Of a stretch of 64,000 nucleotides of DNA, positions 35,716 to 48,100 are shown piece after piece. Position 1 is the first letter of the stretch. The number at the start of each line of letters is the position of its first letter. Source of the DNA: Tanytarsus gracilentus (lineage: Eukaryota > Arthropoda > Insecta > Diptera > Chironomidae); the NCBI GenBank assembly GCA_038502055.1, contig JAXRKN010000022.1:332148-396147 (forward strand), in the 5' to 3' direction. The notes under the pieces were generated by a model. That model made no database searches, had not been told where the DNA came from, and saw nothing but the letters and a program-made list of their open reading frames with translations. The translations under genes were made by a program, and so were the position numbers.

Positions 35716-37297
35716 ATGTCGAACGAAATTTTATCGAAAGCATCGCTCATTCCGACTGATGTTAAAGTACCTAAATACAGTCGAGATGATGTTAAAGTTG
35801 GAATTTTTCACTTTGGTGTCGGCGGTTTTCATCGTGCTCATCAAGCATTAATAATGGACAGTTTGCTAGCGCTAGGCAATTCCAATCAATGGGGAATTTG
35901 TGGTGTCAACATTTTACCTGTCATCGATCAGAAGATTAGTGACGTGATGAAGAGTCAAGATGGACTTTACACGCTCGTTGAAAAACACTCGAGTGGAAAG
36001 TTTTCTTATCAAATTATAGGCTCGATTGTCGACTATTTATATGCACCTGATAACGTCGATGCACTTATTGAGAGGCTTGCGGGTGAGGAAGCAAAGATTG
36101 TGACCTTGACAATCACGGAGGTAAAAATTTATCGATTTTAAGATGTTCAATGATTTATGTAATTTTACAGGGTGGCTACAACACTAACCCACTCACGGGA
36201 GAATTTGATTTGAGCAATGCTGGAGTGCAGCATGACTTGAAAAATTTGCATAATCCTAAAACGTCATTCGGAATAATTGTCGAAGCATTAAGAAGACGCA
36301 AGGAAAGAAATTTGCGAGGTTTTACGATTTTATCCTGTGACAATCTCCAAGAGAATGGAGAAATTGCTCAAAGATCTTTTACATCATTTGCGAAAGCTTT
36401 TGATGAGGATTTATATGAATGGATGAAAAAGAATGTTTCATTTCCTAATTCTATGGTGAGAGATATTTAAATTTTAATGATTTTTGTTTAATTGAAGTTT
36501 ATTTTTAGGTCGATCGCATAACACCCAGTACAACTGATGCCGATCGACATGAGACATTTAAAAAACTTCAATTAGTGGATCAATGGCCTGTTGTTTGTGA
36601 GGACTTTCTTCAGTGGGTTGTTGAGGATAAATTTGTAGCTGGACGTCCTGAATTTGAGAAAGTTGGTGTGCAGATGGTTCCTGATGTCGAACCTTATGAA
36701 CACATGAAATTACGACTGTTGAATGCCGGTCATCAATCGATTGCTTACTTTGGACTTTTACTTGGATTTCATTATGTTCATGATGTGACAAAATTCGATT
36801 TAATAACTCAGTTTTTAATTGATTACATGAACAAGGAGGCAACGAGTACATTGAAGCCACTTTTGGGTGTTGATGTCGACGCATATAAAGCTAAAATTGT
36901 TGAGAGATTCCAAAACTCATATGTAAAAGATACTTTGGAAAGACTAGCAGTCGATGGTTCGGATCGAGTCTTTAAATTTGTTATTCCTGTAATTCAAGAT
37001 CGACTCAAAAAAAATCAGAGTATATATTTCAGCACGGCAATTGTCGCTAGTTATGCATTTTACATCAACGGCATGAACGAAAAGGGAAAGAAAATTGATG
37101 TCGTTGATCGTGCTGGAGAGAATTTAATTAGCTTATCGAAAAGACTCCAAGCAGATGCAACATCAATTAAAGATGAACATGAAATTTTTGGTGAAGTCGT
37201 TCGTGATGAGAGATTTGTTAAAACTTTCGCGGAAATTTATGATAAAATTAAATCTAGTGGTAGTGAGGCTACTCTTAAATGGCTTTTAAGCATGTAA
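35716..37297 (+). CDS. Mannitol 2-dehydrogenase family (long-chain polyol dehydrogenase)
   Basis: Exons 35716-36120, 36171-36455 and 36509-37297 give 492 residues, the usual length for mannitol/fructuronate dehydrogenases. The N-terminal Rossmann motif VGIFHFGVGGFHRAHQA (about 28-44) and TITEGGYNTNP are conserved. The catalytic block KLRLLNAGHQS places Lys297, Asn302 and His305 as in the bacterial mannitol dehydrogenase K-x4-N-x2-H triad. The enzyme should oxidise mannitol or a related polyol to a ketose with NAD(P) in the cytosol. Whether the substrate is mannitol, arabinitol or another polyol cannot be told. The family is common in bacteria and fungi and patchy in animals, so ancient transfer is possible. 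Two introns show that it is a resident nuclear gene. Confidence 0.9.
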
Positions 37298-37458
37298 TTA
37301 CATTTTTCAAACTCAAATTTTATTGCTTTAGGAAAGTTAAATGCAAATTGAAAACTTAAAAATATTAATTTAGGAACAGAAAAGACAGTGTTTTTAATAA
37401 ATAACACAAACAGCATTTTATGCCTGCACATTCGATAAATTTGAAGTTTTTATCTACT

Positions 37459-38478
37459 TTACAACTCCTCTTTTGAGTTTTTATCACCAAATGATGTCTC
37501 CAAAATCATTTGCAACTCCTCTAGCTTTTGTCTGACGTTACGAACAGTCATTAAATTACGGTTAAGCACCTGTTCAGCCTCATCAATTGTCAGACGGTTA
37601 AAGTCGCTAAGAAGAGGTCCCATTGACTTTCGATTTTCGATCGAATTGATTCGAACGAGAAGGAAAATTGAGAAGATTGCTAGAATCAGAGTGAGAGCGA
37701 TTCCAATAAAAAGAATTGTATTTGATTGAGTTTGTTCAACTTCAACAATTGTAGTCTCAACTGGTTCTTGATGCACTAGTGGAGGTGCCTCTTCTTCTAT
37801 CTTAGTCTCGTTTATGGCATTTGTGGGAATTTTATATTGAGCTGTGCTCTCACTGGATAAAGAACTGCTGTCTTCTTTTGAAGATTCAGACACCTCAATG
37901 TTATCTTGCAAACAATCAACTTCATCTCCCTCCTTCTCTTCTTCCATTTCCAGAGAAGGAAGTTGAGCTTTTTTAACCATTCCTTGCATCAATAGAAAAG
38001 CTGCTTCGCGTGAAAGAAACGAACCGAAAACATGTTTGGCATCTTTAAGTTGAACTCCAATTGCGTTTGGAAACATTTTAGCTGTTTTCTCTTTCGATAC
38101 AAAATTAACAGTTGCAATGGGTATGATGAGTTTTGTGATGTATCCAAAGACATTTGAGTAGAATGAAAAATGATTTTCCGACACATAGAGATGACCTTGC
38201 AGAAGAATGTCAGCCACAAATGCACAGCTAAAGTAGTTTAAAAGCTTTTCGTCTGTCGGAATTTGATGGCCAAAGAGCTTGTGGAATTTCCGAATCCGTG
38301 AGTCACTCATTTCAATTTTCTTCACCTTTTTCTCCTTCTTTTCACTTTTCTCACTCGATTCTTCATTTTTGCCTATTTTCGTTGGCGTTTGCTTTTTCGG
38401 CGAGAGTGGCGGATGCAAAAGAAAGTCTCTAAAAGTGACCGAATAGATTTTAATTAGTGAGTAAACTGGCGACTTCAT
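37459..38478 (-). CDS. GRAM-domain membrane protein (GRAMD2/3-like)
   Basis: A single exon of 339 residues. A basic, Ser/Lys-rich N-terminal region is followed by a GRAM domain (about 60-165): FHKLFGHQIPTDEKLLNYFS, CAFVADILLQGHLYVSENHF and FYSNVFGYIT. An acidic linker and one membrane helix (TILFIGIALTLILAIFSIFL, about 255-277) come next, with a coiled-coil tail. There is no VASt sterol-transfer domain, so it fits GRAMD2/GRAMD2B rather than the GRAMD1/Aster group. Such proteins sit in the ER and tether it to the plasma membrane at phosphoinositide-rich sites. It converges with the mannitol dehydrogenase gene, with 161 bp between stops. Confidence 0.82.
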   Translation of the reverse strand: MKSPVYSLIKIYSVTFRDFLLHPPLSPKKQTPTKIGKNEESSEKSEKKEKKVKKIEMSDSRIRKFHKLFGHQIPTDEKLLNYFSCAFVADILLQGHLYVSENHFSFYSNVFGYITKLIIPIATVNFVSKEKTAKMFPNAIGVQLKDAKHVFGSFLSREAAFLLMQGMVKKAQLPSLEMEEEKEGDEVDCLQDNIEVSESSKEDSSSLSSESTAQYKIPTNAINETKIEEEAPPLVHQEPVETTIVEVEQTQSNTILFIGIALTLILAIFSIFLLVRINSIENRKSMGPLLSDFNRLTIDEAEQVLNRNLMTVRNVRQKLEELQMILETSFGDKNSKEEL

Positions 38479-39934
<1,456 letters not shown>

Positions 39935-40235
39935 ATAATTTTTTTATTGGAAAATTCTTTTAATATTTTTTTATCTTGATTTTAATAAAACATAAGAAAC
40001 ATAAAAATTTAAGTCTTTGACTTTTTTAGTGGGCAAACAGTAGAAAACTCTTTAAAAGGGTCCTATAACTACGGCATAAATTTGAGACACAATAACAATA
40101 AAGTTTTTAACATAAAGAAAAATTAAATTATTTTGAAGATTTCGTAATATTTCGAACTAATCAAATTAAAAAACACTTTACTAACCTACTTTACTTTCAG
40201 ATAGTAATCACAGCTGTGTTAATAATTAAAAAAAT

Positions 40236-41666
40236 ATGTCTTTTACACAAACTCAACCTTACTCGAACATAACCATCAAAGAGGAGCCAATCGATGAAGA
40301 TGCTTTCAGCATTCAAGAAGTTCACGCTGATTTCTACAACATGTTCGAAGTCAAAGAGGAACCAGAAGAAACTTTCACAATCGAAGAATATTTTGAGATC
40401 CCGTCGGAGGTTAAAGAGGAAAAGCTGGATGATGAAATTTCTGAGATTATTCAAGAACAATTCGGAGGTTCTTCATATGTGCGTAAAACTAAAAATACCG
40501 AGCCATTGAGTAGTGCAGCGAAAAGACAAAAGTTCATAATTTCGTCGATTAAGGAAGAGCCAGCAGAAATAGTTTTCGTTAAACAGGAACCAGAGGAGCA
40601 ATTCGAAATCACAATACCAGATATGAATGAAATTCTCTATGAGCACAACTACTTCAAGTGGTCTAAATCTGATGGCGAGAATTTTGGTAAGGTTTCGACT
40701 GAAATTCAGCAAGACGAGGATGGGATCGAGTATGAGGAAGTTAATATTTTTGAAACCGAAACGAAACCAACGGAAGAAACTAAAAAAGTGCCAGCTAAAT
40801 ATATAATTTACAAACCTTCGACTGCGAAAACATCCTTGCGGTGTCCCGAATGTCCAACTTTGCTTGAAGACAGTCTGAGATTGAATCGTCACATGAGACT
40901 TCATAAAGCGCCACAGTTTCAATGTCGAAATTGCTTGAAATGGTTCAAGAGACAGAGCACACTTAAAAATCACATTTGTGATCTTAAATGTCCAACTTGT
41001 AAAGACAATTGCACTTGTGAAATCGATACGACCTCAAAAAATTGTAAGATTTGTCTTAAAATTGACTTTCGTTATTTTGCCGATTACAAACGTCACATGG
41101 TCGAGTATCACAATGAAGTTGTAATCTGTCAAATTTGCGAGACCAATAAGTACACGCTTTTCAAGCACAAACAGCAAGGACATACCGTTGTAAAGCACTT
41201 CAAGTGTCCTCAATGTCCTTTGGTTTTGCAAACGCCTGAACTTCTCGAAACTCACATGGAAAAGCATTCGACTGTTTTTGACTGCAAAATATGTAATAGA
41301 ACTTTTACGAGAAAATTTCTTCTCAATGAACATCAAAAACTACACGAAAACCCAATGGCTTATTATTGCAAGAAATGCAATAAGAGTTTTCGTGGAAAGT
41401 TTTGTCTTACGAATCATCTAAAAACGATTCACAATGAAAAAATAGTTGAGGAGAAGAAGAAAGTCGAAGTTCCATATCAACAAGTCGATCGAGTCGGGTG
41501 GATTAGATGTCAAAAATGTCCGTTGCTATTCAGAAGCAAAGACAGTCTCAATAAGCATTCGGATCAAGCGCATGGACTCAGCGTGAGAAAACTCAATAAA
41601 AATTGGGATAAACAAATTGAAAGCACGAAAAGGTTTGAGACGATCATTACGAATGTTAGAAAGTAA
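40236..41666 (+). CDS. C2H2 zinc-finger protein with repeated SUMO-type motifs
   Basis: A single exon of 476 residues. The N-terminal ~190 residues are acidic and carry repeated psi-K-x-E sites in KEEP/KQEP form (IKEEPID, VKEEPEE, IKEEPAE, VKQEPEE). From about residue 200 there are roughly eight C2H2-type fingers, some irregular, for example CPECPTLLEDSLRLNRHMRL, CKICNRTFTRKFLLNEHQKL and CKKCNKSFRGKFCLTNHLKT. A Cys-rich insert (CPTCKDNCTC) lies between fingers. It is likely a nuclear DNA-binding repressor or insulator-type factor, and I cannot name an orthologue. A tttcag just upstream (about 40195-40200) hints at a 5' UTR intron. Confidence 0.85.
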   Translation: MSFTQTQPYSNITIKEEPIDEDAFSIQEVHADFYNMFEVKEEPEETFTIEEYFEIPSEVKEEKLDDEISEIIQEQFGGSSYVRKTKNTEPLSSAAKRQKFIISSIKEEPAEIVFVKQEPEEQFEITIPDMNEILYEHNYFKWSKSDGENFGKVSTEIQQDEDGIEYEEVNIFETETKPTEETKKVPAKYIIYKPSTAKTSLRCPECPTLLEDSLRLNRHMRLHKAPQFQCRNCLKWFKRQSTLKNHICDLKCPTCKDNCTCEIDTTSKNCKICLKIDFRYFADYKRHMVEYHNEVVICQICETNKYTLFKHKQQGHTVVKHFKCPQCPLVLQTPELLETHMEKHSTVFDCKICNRTFTRKFLLNEHQKLHENPMAYYCKKCNKSFRGKFCLTNHLKTIHNEKIVEEKKKVEVPYQQVDRVGWIRCQKCPLLFRSKDSLNKHSDQAHGLSVRKLNKNWDKQIESTKRFETIITNVRK

Positions 41667-42146
41667 ATTATTTTCTTAATCTGTTTAATCACAAATTTTT
41701 TTTTAAATGGTGTAAATTATTTGGTTTTTGTCTCTTTTATCTTAAAAGTTTAAATAAAATTAAAATTAAATTCTGAATCTTTTTTATCTTTCATTTTATA
41801 CAAAAATTGACGACGCGATTAAAGAAAGATTGAATAATAAATTCATATTAAATTGCTCTTTATAAAACTAATAAGAGTTTATCATTGAATATAAAGGCGC
41901 AAGTCAGTTAAAAATTTCCACTTTTAACCACTTTTTTTTATTAATCATTTTAAACAATTTATTTCTCTATAATTTAGTTTCTTCATAAATATTCATTGCA
42001 AAAAGTATAAATATGCGAATCGGAGATTTCCACAAAAAAAATTTTAAGCATCACTAGCAAAGCTTTGTCACATTTGGAATGACAAAAATTTCATGCGCAT
42101 ACAAACTTGTTTCGGCAGTGATAGATTTTAATCTCATTTTTAGTTA
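41667..42146. other. Convergent intergenic region
   Basis: 3' UTRs of the zinc-finger gene (plus) and PGM3 (minus) meet here. An aataaaatt poly(A)-type signal lies near 41753. Nothing else was seen. Confidence 0.5.
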
Positions 42147-44628
42147 CTACAAATTAGATTGAGGAACAACTGGTTTTTCGCCAACTCCATTTGCCATTTC
42201 ATAAACGATTATTTGCACCTCAGTCGCTAGTAGTTGAACATCGTCAGCACTCTCAGCTTCAGCATATACACGAACAACATCTTCAGTGCCCGATGGCCGC
42301 ACAAATGATCGTCCATTTTTGTATTTCTTCACAACATCATTAATTCTCTCTTGCAATCCCTCGGGCTTAACACAAATCCTCTCGGCATCGGTTGTCTCAA
42401 AAACAGTTCGATCCAATACTTTGACTTTCTTTTGTAAGTTCGGAAGATCTTTATATTGCGCCTCCCAATCACTACAGCTCCATCCTTTTTTGTGTAAAAT
42501 TGTCTCGACAAGCAGCATATCGGATATGGCATCGCCAACGGTTTCATTTATGAGGTCAATTGTCAGCTTTAATTTCGTGAGTGATTCCTTTTGATCGTCT
42601 GTCGTGCTGTCACTCGATGCAGCCGCTGCAATTTTCTCCTTCGCATGCTCACTAAAAATCACCGTTCCATGGCCATTCGCCTCGAAGTATACGCCTAAAA
42701 ATACATGAAAGCATGCTGTGAGTTCGTTGAATTTGAAATTTGAGGAGATGAATGAAAAAAGAAAATATGACGACATACTAAAAATAGGAAAACACGAAAG
42801 ATGAATATTTATTTGTATATTTATAAACATGGCAGGTATGAAAAATGGGTCAGGAAAATGTAAATTCCTTAATGAGATGAGGAAATGTTAATTTATAAAG
42901 TTCTTAACCGTATGTTTAAAAATTCCTTGCGGATGAATCACAGCGGGATTTTCATTTGTCGAATAAGAAAGTGAATATAACGATCATGATTGACGTTACA
43001 CTTCATAATAGTCTGGCTCAATTACGATAAAATCTAATAAATTTTCATAAATTCTTTCAACTCGTAGTAAATTTGTGTTTTTAACACCCGCATATTAAAT
43101 TACTGAAATAGCTCCAGAGAGAGAGAGAGACTGGCCAGGGATTTAAAACGTTCTTTTAATAACTCGAGATTTCATCAGAATGGGATCAGTCGACCTTGTG
43201 TTGAGGCTAAACAAGAAACAATAGCTTTTCCCCATAAATCATAAACTATTAAAGTTTTTTTTAACGAGAAACAATAAAAATTTCAATGAATAATAAAGTC
43301 TTGCCTAGTCATGCGTTCGAGATCAATCCCTGAATTTTATTATTAATGCGTGATTTTCTCCCCTTTCATAAATTAATGAACTTCACTCACCAATATCGTA
43401 CTCCATGGCTTTATGATGAAGATGCTTCACTCCAGTAGGCACACACGCAACATCGACTTTCAAAGTGGATTTAATAAAGTCAGTGCTCGCTCCATTTGCG
43501 TAAGCCGTCTGAACAATTCCAAGACGTAGTGAGATGCCACATTGCTTAACCAGATTCATGAGATAGTCGGCGATAAGTGTTGCAATTCGATCGCCATCGA
43601 GAAGATGAAAAGTCTCTTGCGAATCAATGTAAAAGTAAACGACACGATCGGCGTCTCCGTCAACGCTAACACACCTCGTGTTTGGCTCGACGGCGGGCAG
43701 GCCTTTTGGGGGTCTTTGAATTGTCTTCACAAAATCAGCTCCACATTCGTGATTTATTTTTCCATTCGAGTTGAAAACCTGACACTGGAGAGTGCCGCCC
43801 AGTTGTCGATTAAATTCCTGCATTTTCATACTGCCAACGCCGTTTGCGCCGTCGAAAAGGAGAAAATTTTTGTAGTTTCCATTTGTGAGTTGCTCACCTC
43901 GCAACTTTTTAAAAGCCGTAACCAGTTTGTTGACGTAACCCGCCTCGGTTGGCAATCCATAGGCACCTCTTACGTTGTGTGTGAAAACCAAATAGTGAAG
44001 CATAGGCGTGGTAAGAATTCCAAGCTCTCGGACATTTCCTTTAAGCGCTCGAACTCCATTCACAACTGCGCGACTCATTGCCGGAGAATGATAGCGTGTG
44101 TCCATCCCCACAAAAACATTCGAATGTGCGTTCATGTCCACTTTTTGTTGTGCGATAATTTTTGCCACCTGCGACTCGAGTCCATCATCGGCTACGTTTA
44201 CGAGATCTGTAGCAATTTCTTCCCATTCCATTTCTAACATTTCACCTTTTGGATCAATAATTTTAACACCGTTGTCTTGTTCTGGATTGTGGCTTGCAGT
44301 AATCATCACGCCAATTGCACTGCCGCTAAATGTTCGCGATCTCAATGTCGCCAAAATGCCCATTCGAAATGCAATAAATTCTAACTTATCATGTCTGAAA
44401 AAAATTAACATTAATTTATCATTCGATTTATCTTATCAGTGAAATTTTTATTGCAAACTTACAAAGTACGAAAACCAGCAGTGCCTGTCCAAATAAAAAA
44501 AGTTAGTAAGGTAAATTTCAAATTAATTTTGCCACCTCACCATAGAGCATCTTCCCGATGTTTTGTCCTTTCGAATGAAACTCCCTTGCAAATGCATATA
44601 CCGTACGTAAATCCACTGATGATGACAT
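42147..44628 (-). CDS. nst: Phosphoacetylglucosamine mutase (PGM3/AGM1)
   Basis: Four exons, 44628-44541, 44484-44463, 44394-43391 and 42694-42147, give 553 residues. The second exon is only 22 nt but restores YGTAGFRT, the conserved N-terminal block. The active-site phosphoserine loop ITASHNPEQDNG (Ser about 71), the metal loop DGDADR (about 282) and the phosphate-binding loop RPSGTEDVVRVYAE (about 507) are all present. The enzyme converts GlcNAc-6-phosphate to GlcNAc-1-phosphate, leading to UDP-GlcNAc for glycans and, in insects, chitin. The fly orthologue is nesthocker. The third intron (43390-42695) is the longest at 696 bp. Confidence 0.95.
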
Positions 44629-45109
44629 GATGACCTCGATTAGAAAAAAAAGGAAGAAATACAACTAATTCGATGAATAGATGGAAAATGACTGATGTAG
44701 TAGCATAAAAAAATTTATGTGAGTGGGGAAAATTTTCCCTTGAAGAAATGAATGTTCAGAAAAGTTGAAACCCCGCTTCTTATGATCAGATGTTTTATGT
44801 TTATGATTTTTTCTCTCTTTATGAGATGAGAGAGAAAATTTTGTTTACAACCTAAGATGAAATTTTTTGAGTGATAAAAACAAAAACTTTTTTTCAGGTA
44901 GAAGAAAAATATCTCAAATTAAAGAAGAAAGACAAAACTCAGTTTTAAGTACTTGACCTTAAGCATGCATCAGCAAAAATTAGGAGAATTTATCAAATTT
45001 TCATTGAGTTTTGCGTAAAACAACGAACCAAGGTTGCTTTATCCTAACAGCCAATTTTTTATTAATTTTATGTAAAGATAAAAATTTATAAAAATAAACT
45101 TAAAAAATT
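44629..45109. other. Intergenic, PGM3 promoter and fused 3' flank
   Basis: No gene is seen. It is AT-rich and contains the PGM3 upstream region and presumably the fused 3' UTR. Confidence 0.5.
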
Positions 45110-48100
45110 TCAAAACCACCCGAAACTCTTAAATTCCTCAATGATGTTCATCGCTTCATTCTTCACGTCATTATCATGATCTAGAATCATTTCTTCGTGT
45201 ATTAAATTCGACAGGTCTCTGCTCCAACAATTTTGCAATGCAAAACAACAAAATCTCCCCAGAAGCCTCAACATGAGACACGCTCTCAATCGAATTTTTG
45301 AATTTTCATGTTTAAATAGAACAAATAAATCAATTGAATCATGAAATATAATTTTCTCGATCAGCTTCGCATTTTCGGGGAGCTCGGTAAGAATTGCAAA
45401 AATAATTGCTAAAATTGAGGCGGTAAGACGAGTCGCTTCCTTCGTGTCTCTCTCACATCCACTTAAAATGAAACTTCTAAATAGGTTGTCTAAATTTAAT
45501 ATTGCCATGGCATCGCAGAGCATGTGCAAAAATGTTTCGCCAGAGTGTATCAAGAACACCACGAGATCGTAAATTCCACAGAGAGTTTTCAGCTCTTGAT
45601 CATTGAAATTCAACACCATGTCAGCTTTTGTGATTGCATCATCAGGATTCTGTGAATAAAATAATTATTTTTTATTTGAAGAGCAAATAAAGTTTTCGCG
45701 ATTGCATGCAACAACTGTGTCATTTAGTGTTTTTCAATTATTCATTCGTCTGATCATGAAATGCACTCATTGATCAAACTTTTATGTTCTGCTGAACTCG
45801 ATTGCACATTTTTCTTCCTCTCACTTTCCCCGATTTCATTCACTGATAGAATTTCGCGCGTGAAAGTGAAGTTTTTTTCGTGTCACTGAATAATTATGAA
45901 TATAAGGAGAATTAATAACAACAAGAAGAACCTGCCAAAATTTTCTGATTTTGATGACTTGGTTTTTACGCTCGAGAATGCAAAAAATGCATTCAAGAAA
46001 AAGCACAGGTTTAAAAATCCAGTTGAGACATCCGTGCAAAATTGCCACGAAGTTGGAGGAGTTTTTGTCACTACCGACAATCCAACTTTAACATCGACCG
46101 GGATAACGCATGTTGAAGGTGGTTGGCCTCGTGACATAAATCGCCTCGATGAGGAACAAACTTCGCGATATCGTAAGAAGCAAGAAAAAGATGAATCATA
46201 CATGCTTCAAATGAGAGGTTTAATTAAATCCTGTGAACATGCAATATTTCAAAATAATGCTGTTAATCTTTACGAAACCTATTTCGAGGACATGGAGCAA
46301 GTTGATTTGAAGGAAGAATACACTTGCAAGACATTAAACATGTATCGCGATAAAACAGCAAGAGGAGTTAAAAAGATTGTGTGGGTGCCTGACGATCCAA
46401 CTCACTTCACAACATCTCACTGCGGATTTCAAACTTATTATCACTATTTAATTGGTGAACCGAATACAATAAATATCTGGGACATGGAGTTTCCGAAAGC
46501 TCCGATAAGGTCACTCGACGCAAGCTCTCAAGCTCAATGTATGGAATACAATCCAAAAGATCCGAATAGTTTAGTCACTGGTATGATCACAGGACAGACA
46601 GCGCTTTACGATATTCGAGCGAATAAGAAATTTCCAGCAATTGTTTCATTGAGAGAAAATTCTCATCGAGATAAAGTTAATGCTGTCACATTTTACTGCT
46701 CAAAATCAAACATGGAATTTTTCTCCGGCTGCTCTGCAGGCGAAATTATTTGGTGGGATTTGAGGAATTTAGAAAAACCGATCGATACTTTGTTGTTGTA
46801 TCCAATTTCATTAGACGATGGCATTGCCAAAGCAGAAGAACGAGCATTCGGTGTCGTTGCATTAGAATACGAAAGCACAATTCCAAATAAATGTAAGTTC
46901 ATTTATTTTTGGAGATTCGCCAATTTTTTTACTTATAATTTTTTAACAGACATGGTTGGAACTGACAACGGCATTGTCTATATTTGTAACAAGCGCTTTA
47001 AAACGCCAGCTGATCGAATTTATTCGCGAGTTCAGTGTTACAATGGCGTCGTATCAGCCGTTCAGAGAAATCCATCGTTTCTTAAATTTTTCTTAAGCGT
47101 CGGAGATTGGCAGGCAAAAATTTGGTGCGAAGAGTTGAAAGACAGTCCAATATTTTGGACTAAAGAATACACATCAGAATTAGTTTATGGATGTTGGAAT
47201 CCGGTGAGATGTGCAAGTTTTTATCTCTGTAGGGTTGATGGAGTATTTGATGCTTGGGATGTGACTCATAGAAGTGATCGACCTGTTCTTACAACTAAGG
47301 TAATTTATAGTTTTTAAATTAGAACAAATGCAATCATTTTTTAAAAAGATTTCAGACCATTCGCTTTTAACTTGTGCACCTCACAAAGAAGGAAAGTGGG
47401 TTGCAATTGGTTCATCAAACGGTGACGTTCATTTACTGGAAGTGTCTGAAAATCTCGCTAAAAGTACACCCAACGATCGTCCAGCCATGGCTGTTGTGCT
47501 CGATCGTGAGACAAGACGTGAGAAACTTCTCGAAAATAAGCAACGTGAAATGAAATTGAAAGAGAAAGAAAAGGAACGTGAACAAATCCGCGCCAAATTA
47601 GGACTTCCGAATCCGGAAGAGGTTGAAATGAATTTAGCGAATGAACTCGCGAAACAAGCGGAAGTTACCTTCCATTTACAGATAAACCAACTTAAGCAGC
47701 ATTGTTAAAAAATTAATAACTCACATGGGTTGACATTTTCCTCTGACAAAGCAGTTTCGATGCGTATACGAGATTTGGCACTAGTTTCAATTGTAAATAC
47801 ATTTTATCGATTTCATCGATTAGTGATTTTGGCATGTCAATTGCATAAGGCAAGGTGATAATTTGCACGACATGATCAATTAGTTTCGAATTGAATTTGG
47901 AATCTCTCAATAAGCCAACAATCATCGTCATCATATTTTCTTGCTTATAAATTTCTAAATCACCATCCAAAATTTCCTGCATTGACTTAAAGATAAATTG
48001 AAGCCATTCTTCGGTTTCAATGGGAACGCTTGAAACGTCAGTCGATAAAGTTTTTTGAGATTTCTTAACTTGAGGCACTTCACATTTAGTCGCTTTTTGA

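Noticed and set aside
40473..41336. 166- and 100-codon minus-strand frames
   Set aside because: Antisense shadows of the zinc-finger gene.
43542..44442. 231- and 114-codon plus-strand frames
   Set aside because: Exact antisense shadows of the PGM3 coding exon.
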